Shown here: positions 48,495 to 60,800 of the stretch, piece by piece
Numbering within the stretch: the first letter of the stretch is position 1
Layout of the letters: every line of letters starts with the position of its first letter
DNA from: Muricea muricata
Taxonomy: Eukaryota; Cnidaria; Anthozoa; Malacalcyonacea; Plexauridae
Direction: 5' to 3'
DNA: 64,000 nucleotides
NCBI GenBank assembly: GCA_963855995.1
Contig: OY979717.1
Location: forward strand, 63,084,243 to 63,148,242
Translations under genes and position numbers: made by a program
Notes under the pieces: generated by a model
What the model saw: the letters and a program-made list of their open reading frames with translations, nothing else
Told to the model about the DNA's origin: nothing
The model's database searches: none

Positions 48495-50551
48495 AGGTTG
48501 ATTTACAAGTCAGCTTCGTTCTTACCTCCCTAGACCGAGATTGAATGTATGGTTCGCATTGCTGATTCCCCCTTTGGTTCCTTAGCAAATCCTGTACATA
48601 CAACATCAAACATGATTCGGTTCCATGGTCTACTCTAATCATGTCCCAAATACCCTCTTGGAGCAAAATCTCCCCACGAAAATTGTTCAATAAGTCTTCG
48701 TTAAGAGTTAATTATGGCTTATCATACGAATTGTATTTATTCGCACATTTAGCATAATTGTATAGTAAATGCTTTAATAAATGTCTTGAAGATTGGTGAT
48801 GACTAAATTTTCGTATCAATTAGTTTTTGCCATATGCATGCATGTCCGCCAAGCATCAAGCACAGAACTTTTTTCAACATTAATTTAACTTGCGCTATTT
48901 AAAAAAAACATGAATGCGTTTTAAGTTTTAGGGCTTAATTTAGTTTTTCTCTTTAAGGAAAGGCGGGGGTTTGTCGGATATTCAAGAGACTTATTAAATT
49001 TGCAACATGCACCACCGGAAAAAGCGAATTAGTTTTCTGTCACCGTTGAAACACGCCGCATGTACAATTGGTAAACATACAAAATTCTTGCATAGTCTAA
49101 TTTATAGCACTATTTATTTCAGTGCATAACAGGTAAACTGTTTAGGACCACAAACCTGACCTGAGAATACACGATGGTTGCGTTTTTCTTAGGCATGCAG
49201 AATATTCGAACTATTTTGGAACTGCATCTATCGTTGAAAGCAAATAATGTGCAGCCATATCTAGAAAGCTTCTCGTTTTGATCACAGTATAATTTATGTC
49301 CATAATATGCTGCATTATATGAAATTGGACTTTTTACACGAACTGTGTCAGCTCTTCTCCTTTCGTGATCGGTTGGATTAATCCGTTGAAGTGTTTGCGA
49401 ATCCATTTACACGAGCCCGGGCTGTTTTTCAACCCGGGTCAGCACACCACGGGTGGTAATATTTTTATCGTGTTTACACGGACCCGGGTTGACGGTAATT
49501 CTCGCCGACCCGGGTCAGCAACTCTCAACCCGGGCTGACTGTGGAAAAGCGTCTGAGTTGACAGACTGGAGCGGAGTTTAATTTGAACAGGTATGTCAAT
49601 AGGCCCGAAGCATTCTGTGTCAAAAGCTAACGCCATGCATTCGCGCAGTTTCGAATACATGGCAACAACATCGGAGTTGAAGTCGACATTCTTGTAGTCC
49701 ATCTCTGCCTTATAGTCTTTTAGACTTATAATTAAATGGTCTATCATTTCGGGAGTCCACTGAAAATTAGGTTGCGTATTTTTATCCTTTGGAGCGCTTT
49801 GACTTGCCATACTGTATAGTTCCGTATTCAGCCAAGAAACAAGAGAAGATACGCGCGCAAAATGTAATATGATATGCAATGTGATGTGATGATGCGACCA
49901 AAGTTCATGTACCACAGTTTACACGAGTCCGGGTCGAGCCAACCCGTGTTTACATGAAGATTTATGCACAATTTTCACACCTCGCCAACCCGGGTCAACC
50001 CGGGTCTCGAGAAGGGTTACCCGGGTTGGCGAGGTGTGAAAGGGTTGACCCGGCTGTCGTGTAAAGGCTAATAGTAATTTATATGTAGACGGGTTGACCC
50101 GGGATGACAAGCCAACCCGGGTTGACAGCCAACCCGGGCTCGTGTAAACGGGGCCTTAGAAGCTGACCTTTGCTTCGAATATACCCAGCCATCATTTTCC
50201 TTCCATATGTTGCCCCAACCTATTCAACATTTAATAAGAATTTAATCGAAGTATAAAACTAGATAAAACCCGATATGGCGCTATATAAACTGTGTGCAAC
50301 TTTTCCACCCAAATTATGAATGTGCATTTTAATACATAACTCGCGTATCGAATCTTCGACAATACTATCAACTTCTAAATCACTTCATTTATAGATTTCG
50401 TGTTGCGAGCAAAATAGTCCTATATTTCTTTCCGAAAACCCTCTCGTTACTTCAGGGAAATTTTGCTTCAGCGTATCGCTAATCATACGACGAGTATAAT
50501 TTTCTTTTACCCACAGTCGAATTTGCTCGATATTTGCCTCTAAATACTCCA
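48495..50551 (-). pseudogene. Integrase-core (DDE, rve-like) gene, right-arm copy, broken
   Basis: Minus strand from ATG 50551: the same MEYLEAN start, a TGA after HEIYK, a former donor now reading GAG/TTATGT (GT lost), then TYGRKMMAGYIRSKG near 50210-50165, where a nested element interrupts. It resumes at 49400 with LQRINPTDHERRRADTV, then AAYYGHKLYCDQNEK, SSKIVRIFCMP, and a donor after YSQ. A last exon near 48660-48530 has GIWDMIRVDHGTESCLML, where DHGTE matches the second Asp box (DxGxEF) of retroviral-type integrases, then YVQDLLRNQRGNQQCEPYIQ. The third catalytic residue was not found before the end. It resembles the uncharacterised integrase-core proteins found in cnidarians and fish. 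Confidence 0.7.
49405..50155 (-). mobile_element. Nested PIF/Harbinger-like MITE with a Myb/SANT ORF remnant
   Basis: The right end GGCCCCGTTTACACGAG (minus strand) and the left TTTACACGAGCCCGGG form terminal repeats; the outer few bases of the left end are lost. AACCCGGGTT-type words recur in the subterminal 150 bp on both sides. Inside, the minus frame from ATG at 49809 reads MASQSAPKDKNTQPNFQW, then TPEMIDHLIISLKDYKAEM, a Myb/SANT-like DNA-binding segment typical of the second ORF of PIF/Harbinger elements. The superfamily call rests on TIR type, a TAA/TTA-like flank and this domain. Confidence 0.7.
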
Positions 50552-51004
50552 TATTGATGTAAACAGAGCGACAGACGGTGACGAATTTTGCGCTAAAAAA
50601 TTATCATAGATTATATATTAAGTTCAAAATTGCGCGCTACCATTTTGCTGCTAATCTTTCAGGAAGTCTTCATCTGATAAGACACCTTTTTGTTTGCTTT
50701 CCGCTTTCGCGCAATAAGCTCAAAAAGAGTACCCTTTTTTCAGCTTTTGGTCCGAAAGCGATAAGCTCGAAAAAGCTACCTTTTTCGCTGCTTTTCAATT
50801 ATCTGTGATAAGATGAAAAAAGGTGGACATTTTTTGACATATTTATCAAAAAGGGGTACTAAAGGGTAAAAAGGGGGTGTCAATCAAAAACAGTAAAAAG
50901 TAGAAACCTGAAATTTGTGCAAAATTCAGTTTTCAAAAATCAAGATTTAGTGAAAAACGGAATTGCCGAAACCTACCACTGATTTAAAGCGCCAATGTTG
51001 CTGA

Positions 51005-51422
51005 CGCGACATCCGTGATACGGCCTGATATGCTATACTTAGGAACCCTGTAACTTCACTTTAAATATACTTTAGGACTTTCTATTTATATCATATTTTC
51101 AATCATATTTTAAACAAGAACGGCAATGTCTATGCAACTATCGACTTTTAAAATTCTTTATGGATATAACAAAGCTAAGACCCAACGCTGAATGTTTGCG
51201 TTCTTTTTGACTACAGAAATGTCGCCATTGTTGTTGTTGAAAAAGGTTTACAGAAACATTAAATGGTGATTTTCCGCCTTCTTTATCTTCCTGAAAAGTT
51301 TTAAAAGTCGATAGTTGCATTCACATTTCTGTTCTTGTTTAAAATATGTGAATACGGAGTCCTGAAATGTATTTAAAGTGAAGTTACAGGGTTCCAAAGT
51401 AAAGCGTATCACGGATGTCGCG
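51005..51422. mobile_element. 418-bp full-length palindrome
   Basis: CGCGACATCCGTGATACG pairs with CGTATCACGGATGTCGCG. The arms stay paired almost to the centre (GGAACCCTGTAACTTCAC, TTTTAAACAAGAA, and AACTATCGACTTTTAAAA near the middle). It lies between the giant inverted repeat and the GLB1 3' end and separates the outer 22-bp match from the giant element. Confidence 0.85.
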
Positions 51423-51835
51423 TAAACTTGAGCTTGCGTTTCCAGTCCATTCCTTAGATTGTCTATGCCCTGATGCATTCATGCATGACGCTTGTCCAAA
51501 AAAGCTTGTCCAATCTATTTCACAATTGCGCGCGGTGGAATGGTACGCCTGTCTTGCCGTACTGAAAACCAATACTTATTTCAAAACTCTAAAGCTTAGG
51601 TTTTTTCGGCGATATTGTATGGCGACCGATGACGTCATCTATCCCATGAAAATTTGATCCAACGAGGCTGCTGAATGTATTTTAAACGTTAACAATAAAG
51701 CAAACTTAATGCTTTAAAGAGAATTTAGATTGAGGGTCATTACAAATGTAATACGTAACATTAGAGGACTACTTGACGAACGCAGGTATTCGACATGAAA
51801 TTATGATATTCTTTACATTGCATTAATTTCATTTA

Positions 51836-54800
51836 TCAATAATATAAGACAGTTCCATTAAGAATTGGCTCAGTAACCATTTCGACGTAACATTTTTCAG
51901 GCTGGTCACAAGGTGAATGCTCTAATTCAAATATTATCAAAGTGTTTTCATCCTGAGTAAAAGCACTGGCTGGAACATATAATGTAACTTGAGGACCTTC
52001 CACTGGCCAGTATCGACCCAAGTTGAAATTGTTTAGAAAAGCTACACCCTATAAACATTAAAATCAAATGTTGTTTCATCTTTACATAACGGTCAATTGC
52101 AAATTTTATGCATTACTTGGTCACAGAGTATACGCTTATTCCCAGATCAAATGGTGATAGAGGTGTTCTCCTAACTTCTTTTCTACCTTCAATAAAGATA
52201 ACAATTTACTTACATAATACCATAGAATAATAAATACCTTTGTCCAACCGTTCAATAATAGGTAAGTATCTTGAGGTGCTTGTCCGGCAGGCATTGGCGG
52301 TACAGTTCCTTTGAAGAAAGCAGGCATATCCTCATCTGGCAAATCATTAGTCTTTTCCTCGTAGTAACTTGGCGGGTTCTTATAATGCACAACTGTCCAG
52401 TTCGTGAGTATCACACCATTTATAGTCACATTGCTAATCAGCCCTTTAGGGTCATTCATATGGCCATAGTTAATACGACCTTGGTTTTCTACCACAAGTT
52501 CCAGGAAGCTGTTCGGACTTATTTCGATGTCCAAAGTTTTCTCCTTGTCGTTTCGTTCAATCACTCCTTGTCTCTTCTACAACAAGGATATAATTACATT
52601 GTATTTTCTAACCCAGCTTAATTTTACTCAAGGGCCGGTTGTTTAATCCGTTAACATTTAACACACTGTTTTAGTTTCTGTATTTGTGCACCTTCGTTTT
52701 TTTTAAAAACGGAAACCAAGACAATTATTGATCCAGACAAGCCCTAGACAAGATTTCTTAAGAAATGTTTCCAAGCCTCTAAACAGCCTGCTAGAAAATG
52801 ACCTATAGATTTGAAGGTTGGTTAAGCGAACCAGTTTTTGAGCAACCGACCCTAAGTGTCTGCTGGCCAGTCTTATGGTCCAGCCCGGCTTGCCAGGATC
52901 ATTTCCCAACATTTCGAAATATATCATTTCCCACAAAATATATTACCGTGATGTTTACGTATAGGAACGTGATAACTACCTTATCAACAAATACAATCGC
53001 CCGATCTCGCACACCTGGCGCACTAAGCTTGGTTGTTTGTTGATTATACAATGACGGTGTTACGATGCTCGTCATGTAAATGGCAAAGCCATAATACATG
53101 CCTAATTTTTCCATAGCTACAGGATATTTTATTGTCACTGATTTGGATGAGTCTGTTTGAATCTATAAAAACAATAGAATAGATAATGAAAACATAATAT
53201 ATACTTCATAGATAGATACAGAGACATGTAGAGATGCAAAGTGTTATGCACAGTGCGTAGTTGTATAGTGTTATTTTTGCACTTCCCACCCCCCAATCAT
53301 CCCGTTAGTTATATCCAAGTTATCTCATTTATAGTTATCTTAATTCTGACTTCTCCTTACCTTAGTCATTTGTATTTTTCCATAAGCATGCTTAGGTGTA
53401 GGCGGTGGAATAGGGATTCCTGGATCAGGGAGATATTTAGTTACAATTTTCTTTATAGCTTTATATTTCTGATTACTGACATTAGGATCTCCAGCTTCTG
53501 ACAATGGAGCATCGTAATCGTAACTTGTGGTACATGGACGGTAAATCGAGTTACCAAACGTTGCTCCTATACAGGCATTAAAATTATACATAATACATCA
53601 AGGAACAGTGGGATACATTACTGGCGGGATCTTAGCAACTGTCCCGTCCCGTCTAGCCGCGATCAATCCGATCATATAAACAGGCCCTTACAAAGTTAAT
53701 AATTTGTGTACGGCTGTTATTAAGGCATTTGCCTATCATGCCACATGCACTCAATATTCAAGATTTATAACTTTATTATGAAGAACAACCTTTTTTTGAA
53801 TTGACTATTTAATCTAGCAAAGTTTACCAGTGGCTCACTTCGACACTGTATGACTACGACGTGCTCAAAGAAATATGCATGTTGACAAAAGCTAGCTCAT
53901 TAAAACAAAAAACAATATATCCAATCAACTATAAATAAAAAATAGAAATAATCAATAATGAATGAATAGCTTGAAGTAGAATGTTTCAACCATGCATACC
54001 AGAGAGTACTGTAGGTTATATTACTAGAAAACGTACCATTCATATATCCAAAATTTGTTCCTCCTTCAAACATGTACATGTTCACTGAAGCATTCATAGC
54101 AAGAATCTTGTCAAGATAGTTAGCAACTGTGATAGCATCAGTTGTTTGATGTTTGATACCCCAACGATCTAGCCAACCAGTGTAATATTCAGAATTCACT
54201 AATGGTCCGTGGGCCTGAAATTTCCTTTGGACAGCAAATGCTTTTGCTGCGTCTGTTCCTAAGCACGTTAAAGAATTTGCCAACATTAGACAGAACATGA
54301 AAATTTCATGGGCAAACCACATACAGTTTACCCAAACTACGGCACGTATACAAAAAGGCTTGAAAGTGCATTCGAGTTACTTATGCTTTTTGCCGGGGAA
54401 ATGGGATTTGATGCACTGGGACTGGGACTCATTGGCCAAAAACAATGGAAAATGGAAATGAGATTGAGATTTGAGCAAGACAGATACTAAGAATATCATG
54501 GATTTATTCAAAATTTGGGCTGGGAAATTGAAATAGGACCCCCTCTCTTTAGGACCCTGCATGATGAGTGGTTTGTCATGACAGACTACGCAACATAGCC
54601 ATGCAGAATAAATAGCGAACGTATCTCACCTGGTCCAAAATCAACAGTACTAAACAGACTTGGTAATGTTCCACATTTTAGGAGACTTTCAGAATCACCA
54701 TCCGTTGTAAATAAAATTAAATCTTTCCCAAAAGATTCTTGAAGCAAAGTTTGCAAGTACTCCAGATACTTCTGGTCGCAAGTGAAGTAACTGCCGTATT

Positions 54801-57800
54801 CATTTTCTACCTAGTACATAATAAGCAAAGTTTTTTTATACTAGCTGGTGAATATTTTGTATTAATAATTTTGAGCATAAATTAAAAAAACAGTAGCGTG
54901 TGGTGCCCCTATTTATAAGTTTCCATTTGAAAGATATACAACAATTCTCCCTATTGGCACAGAGCATACACAGGTTCAGCTTGTCATTAATTATGCATAC
55001 CCCTTGCTTAGCCAGTGCGCTAAAAAGACACATTCTCCCCCTGAAAATAGTCATCATGGATATTTAAGATGGCCAGGGGGGAGAAGGCCTCTTCTTAGCG
55101 CACTGGCTATATTGTGTCGTCGACGATCAGACTTTGCTACAGTAACTACATTACATTTAGATGCAGTTCTAAACTGTACAGACTCATGCACATACTCGAA
55201 GTATTCGCGCACTAAAAAGTGTGGTTTAATGAAAAGCTTACCTGGGCAGAAATAATTGGTCCACCATTGGAATATAAATATGGTTGCAATAATGGTAAAA
55301 GAACTCTAAACCAACTTGTAATTGCCGAGATATACACTACAAATGGATGTAATTATATTGAGGAAGAAACTGAGATCAAAGTTATTAGAGTAAATGGTTT
55401 GGAAACTCATTACAATAACAATATAACTCATTACGGTATCTATGTTGGTCAACGTTTATGCAAAAATATTGTTCTTCATCGTCACGTGTGTATTACCCTA
55501 TTTTTCTAACTTTTCTAAAACGTTGTTATCTGTTAGTTAGGTAAAAATACAATACGCGCGTGACGACGAAGGAGCTTATTTTTGCATAAACCAAAACGAA
55601 AACACAGAGTGACTTTGTATATTGTAGTTCTAATGAGTTTTAAAACCATATAGCTCTATGCTGAGATTACGTATGACTTCAGGAATGATAGAAATTCCAG
55701 TATACCGACTTGCACTAATGGATTTGCACAATCCACGATTACGGAAAAATAGCGGCATTATATTTTCCTAGAATACATCCCTAATGTAGAGCTGTGCGGT
55801 TCCAAAAATTTCATCTCGGTTCCGGTTTCGGTTTTCTGGTGCTAAAAAAACCTCGGTTCGGTCCCGGTTTCGGTTCTTTTTAAAACAAAACCCTCTATAA
55901 CAAAAGCAACAACTCCCTCCGCTGCTTTTGCCAGACATTGTGAATAGTGTATATTTTCAATGTGTTTTTATCATATTGACATTTGACAATTATAATGTTA
56001 TAGCTTCAGATATGTTTTTAATTTTATTGTTTGTGGTGCGGTAGACATGTTAATAAATAAAGGTTTCAGGACTATTATCTCACTTTCGAACTAGCAGTTG
56101 AAAAGAATTTGAAGGCAGGCATGTATATCCAAAACTCGAAATTCCTATCTAAAATCCTTAAAATTAGAAAAATGCAGGAAAACCGAAACTGTCGGTTTTC
56201 CTCGTACGCTCGGTACTTTCTTCGGTCCTAAAAAGAGAACCGAAACCGACCGAAAAATTCGGTTAACCGCACAGCTCTACCCTAATGTCAAGTGGAAATT
56301 ACTGAATACATTAAGATGACACAAGATCACGTAATAGACCACCTCAGAAATTTAGCACAATAAACAAAACTACGTACTCGACCTCCTGTCTCATGTCTTT
56401 AAAGATTTTCGACCGTAATAATGCACTACTTGGAAGATGTACGCCAGCCATCCAAAAGAAGGCCCTGGGTACTTTTCCATAATCTTGCAGGTTTTCATGC
56501 TGTTGCAATTCTTGATCCCAATTATTTAATTTCTAAATTCTGTTTCAATATTTTTCATAACTTTGTAAATTTTATAATTTTACCGCGTAATTTAGTCCAG
56601 GCGGCAATGCGGTGCATCAAACTAGTTCATGCACCCTACCTGGATCTTTTGAGGAACGCAAAATAATGGATGCATTCTTTAACAACCAAGGTGGAAATCC
56701 CCCCTGCAACGCATTAAAGAATTTTACGATATTTGTACGTGTTTAAAAAATAATATAAAACAGTTTTACTCAGTATTTGGTTCAGAAGGAAATCACTGCG
56801 TGTAAATTTATTGGTATACCTAAATTAAATAAAGTGAATGATTATTTTATTTACTTAGAATTAAAAATATTACAATATTTGTTGATGCGAACATAGGCCT
56901 TTTCTGAAATAAGAGAACAAGATGCATGCTGGTATAGCTTCAGTACAAGCAATTCCATATAAGGTATGATAAATTAATTATTTTGTACTGAATCTAAACC
57001 ACAATGCACCATGCTTTGTAGTTCAGAAAAGGTCTATTGAACATAGCCTGGTTCACACTACTGATATGTATTAAAGCTGGATAGCTAGCCAGGGGCGGAT
57101 CCAGCTTAAAATCTGACTGTAGCGAAATCCTAGGTCCCGCATAACTAGGGGGGTCCGGGGGCATGCCCCCCCGGAAAATTTTTGAAATTTGAAGCCCGGA
57201 AATGGCATTTCTGACGTTCTGAGCACTGCATTATGCCATAAAATATGGCCTTAACCAGGCCATATTTTAGGCAAAAAAGCACTTTATTAACTGAAAAAAT
57301 TCAAACAGCATATGATGCAGCAGTAAATGTTTATTTGTAAACCATGTTCAAACAGTATAATGAAGGAAGTTAGATGAATGTTCATTTGTAAACCATGTTG
57401 AAACAGCAGGACGAAGGAAGTCATATAAACGTACATACAAAACGTTTTGAGCAATGACCCTAAGTATCCTTCAGTATTAATTTTCTCAAAACGTTGAATC
57501 TGACTGTTGTATTATATAGGTAGTGGAACTTTTATGGCATTCTGATGTTATTATCCACTACCAACACTGGTCAGCCTGGCCACATGTTAAAGCTTGAGAT
57601 AGATAGATTACTTAGATTATCTACCTAATCAGATATATGATCTTAGGACACTGGCTGAAATGGCGGCATTGATTATGTAACATATTAGGCTTCGTTCAGC
57701 AACACTGCCATGATTATAAGGCAAATTTTCATTTTACCCAGCTGATATCATGGGCATCAAGCTCTACATATATGCTGCTATGCTGCCTGGGAAGACATGC

Positions 57801-60800
57801 TCAGAACATAATAGTTAGCCATTAAAAAAAACACTTTTAACCATCAAGCTGCAATATGCCTTGCTCATGCCAAATGATATTACTTATCAAGGGGGGTATT
57901 GGCCACTGATGCTGATCGCATAGCATTTAAATGGCAGAAGCTGGCTCATGATATATTAGATGTATTCTTGATACTGTAGGTTATATAAACCATTCTAAAC
58001 TTTGTTAACACATACATGCCTTATGTTTAAACAGAGCATCCCTCCACACCTTTATAAACAAGAGGACATGCCTTTAACTCACTACATGAGTAACTTCTTT
58101 GGTGTCATACAGAGTAATAAAAACAAAGTAAGGCAAATTAGGTAGCATTGCACCTTAATAGGTTAAATTAGTAAGGCTGAGTGGAAATATAAAAAGTATA
58201 AGTTGCTGCTATAAATAACAGATTTATTAAACGTGTACCAGTGAATTTTATCATATATTGAGGGTTAGTCTTTGATTTATATATTCCCCTTAGCATAGGG
58301 AATATATCTATCAATATTCTTCTATATTATAGTGATTGAAATGACAGAGTTTAGATAAATTTGTGATGAGAACTCACGCTAATGTTCGTATGTCCCGACA
58401 AGGCTTTATAGTACACTGTATCAATAATTTTATTGAGCATGTGCACAGCACAGTTAGGCCAGCCATTTTTATATATTTAAATTTATGTAGGAATATAATA
58501 TATCATTGTGAATGCAAATTAATAAATAATAGTATTCACGTGAACTCAAGCAAGAACTTGACCGACAAGAGATACATATTAATATATTCACGAGGCAACT
58601 GGCCTACCTGACAGGAAAGTGATTACACGCTCGCAATTGCTGGGTGACAGAGAACTGCAACTGGGCAAAATTACACACAAACACTTCACGTTCGATGCCA
58701 CGCTTTGCTTTGTAATCGGCAGACAATGTCTCTTGACACAAACGCTTGATCTCTGACAGCTTTTTTGCTTTCTCGAAGAAAGATACTTGCTCGTTAAGCG
58801 TACAATTCAGGCGGTCTAATATAGCATTGGACGCCATCGTTGCAAATCAAGCTAAAGCACTTTGTACTTGCCATCATATAACATCGTTCATAACGCAGCA
58901 TAAGATTGCGCAACTGTATCTGACTGTAGCGAACTCTAGCCACTATAGCAAAAATGCGTTATTTTGATTGGTTAGATACAGTCTGACTATAGCAAATACC
59001 CCCCGCTGACTGTTGCAAAACTCATAGGAACCACCGCTGACTGTAGCAAAATCACCAAGATTTTGATCGCAGGCTTCCAACGAAACGTCATGATGTCCAT
59101 CTAAATGATGTTATTTAATGAAAGGCGAATGCCTAAAAAGCAGGCCTATTTGCGGGCTTTAAGGTCACTGGAAATCCCAGGAAAGCGACGAAACAATTTC
59201 ATAGACAACCTACTTCAAAAATTAGAATATAATAAGATCCAAAAATGATGGGAAAATGATAAAATTGGAATAAATAAGTATGAATAATTATTTCCAGAAT
59301 TAATTATGTAGAAAATAATTTTCGGAAAAGATTCTTCCGAAAAAAATCTGACTGTAGCATTTGCTACAGTTGCAATAGTCTAGATCCGCCCCTGCTAGCA
59401 CATCTGTTGTTGGGTTTTGAAGCCGGAACTACGTCACATTTTTAAACTTGCCGCTATGTTGGATGGCCTCACTTCAGCATCGATTGCTATAGATTTCTGC
59501 CACAGGATGTTTTGCTTTCGTTTCGAAATAAACGTTTTACGTTTCAAGATAAAAGCTTCCTAAAAATCAGTTTTTTAACAGAAACTATCTTGATTCACTC
59601 GTTGAGTGGGGCCAATCAACATGGCCGCGGATTTCAAAATTAAATACGACGTGCATGTTTCCGGCTTCAATTTTATTATGGGTTTTGTATCAAGCCTGTT
59701 TGCCACTTCAGCTGTATCGTAGCGAAACGTAGCGTATTTCATTGTTTCGCAAATAGTCAGGCTGGACTAATGATTTGGATACAATAGAATACGCTACGTT
59801 TCGCTACGATACGGTTGAAGTGGAAAAAATACCCCGACCCTCTGCGGAAACGTGCTACACAATACTTACAAATTCCCATTCAGCACATATATATGGACCT
59901 AGTAGAGAAGAAAGTTAAATCGTTTCGGTTACTATGATGCATATCTCCCATCTTAGTTAATAGTCATCTCATTCACGAAAGAAACTTGAGCCAAAGTTGT
60001 GGGAGAGTTTGTGAGAGTGAAGATCTCAATTATTTAGTGGTATAATCCGCGCAAAGTCACTGGTCGGAGTTTAAGTGGGAAAACGCAGTCAATATTGGAA
60101 GATTTTATTTTCGTAGTAAAATTTATTCGTAGTTTATTCGTAGTTTTAGTTTTCATAGTTTATCAAAAGAGTTGAATTAACAGCTAGGCCATCACTGCAA
60201 CTAAGATTGAAAGCATGTGAGCTGATTGGCAAAAAAATTTTTGGGAAATCTTAGTTGAAGTAAGAGTTATATATCTAGTATCATCTAATTAAATACCCAA
60301 GGTAAATAGTCGCGGTACATCAAAAACCGACTCAAAAATCTAAATAATAAATTATACCAACCAGGTCGTAGGATAAGCAAGAGGCCAGTCTCTTGAACTA
60401 ATTCAACAAAGCTCACAATATCTGCATCGCCGTCAAAGTTGAATGTTCCTTGTTCTGGTTCATGAACGTTCCATGCAATGTATCTATTGGTGATATTTAT
60501 GAATGATTAAGCCCACCATCATTAGTTCCGTCAAAAAATTTGCCCTAAATATAGCTTTAACATTACTGATTTAATAACAGTTTACTTTAACTAGTGCATT
60601 ATTAGGTATGCCAGTCAGTCAATCAGACAGAAGCGCGAGAGGCTCGTGAATAAATGAAAGTGATTTGGTTGGGATTATTTGTTTCGTTTGTGTGTAACAC
60701 AGAATACCGGTATATCCAAGATAGAGACTGTATATAAAATACTTCGAGCATACATACAACTACCTTCAAGAATATATAGCAGTCAAACGCGTGGGGCGGG

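Larger units (their letters stand above)
46752..50984. mobile_element. 4.2-kb giant inverted-repeat element with integrase-like gene copies
   Basis: Outer ends AATCAGTGGTAGGTTTCGG and its complement, flanked by an exact TAAAGC on both sides (46746-46751, 50985-50990). The left arm, 46752 to about 48300, and the right arm, about 49290-50984, are mirror copies of about 1.5 kb, each beginning with A/T-rich GAAAAAGGTACC-type DNA and then an integrase-like gene running inwards. The left arm has an extra 0.57 kb (47121-47693), the right arm a nested 0.75-kb element (49405-50155). A further 22-bp match, ATGGACTGGAAACGCAAGCT, occurs outside at 46725-46745 and inverted at 51428-51450, so the original palindrome may have been longer. 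Its left end is 133 bp upstream of the CCDC47 start codon. Confidence 0.85.

Noticed and set aside
53625..53690. Another Harbinger-type MITE in GLB1 intron 7
   Set aside because: One end (AACAGGCCCTTA) is similar, but I could not find a convincing opposite end.
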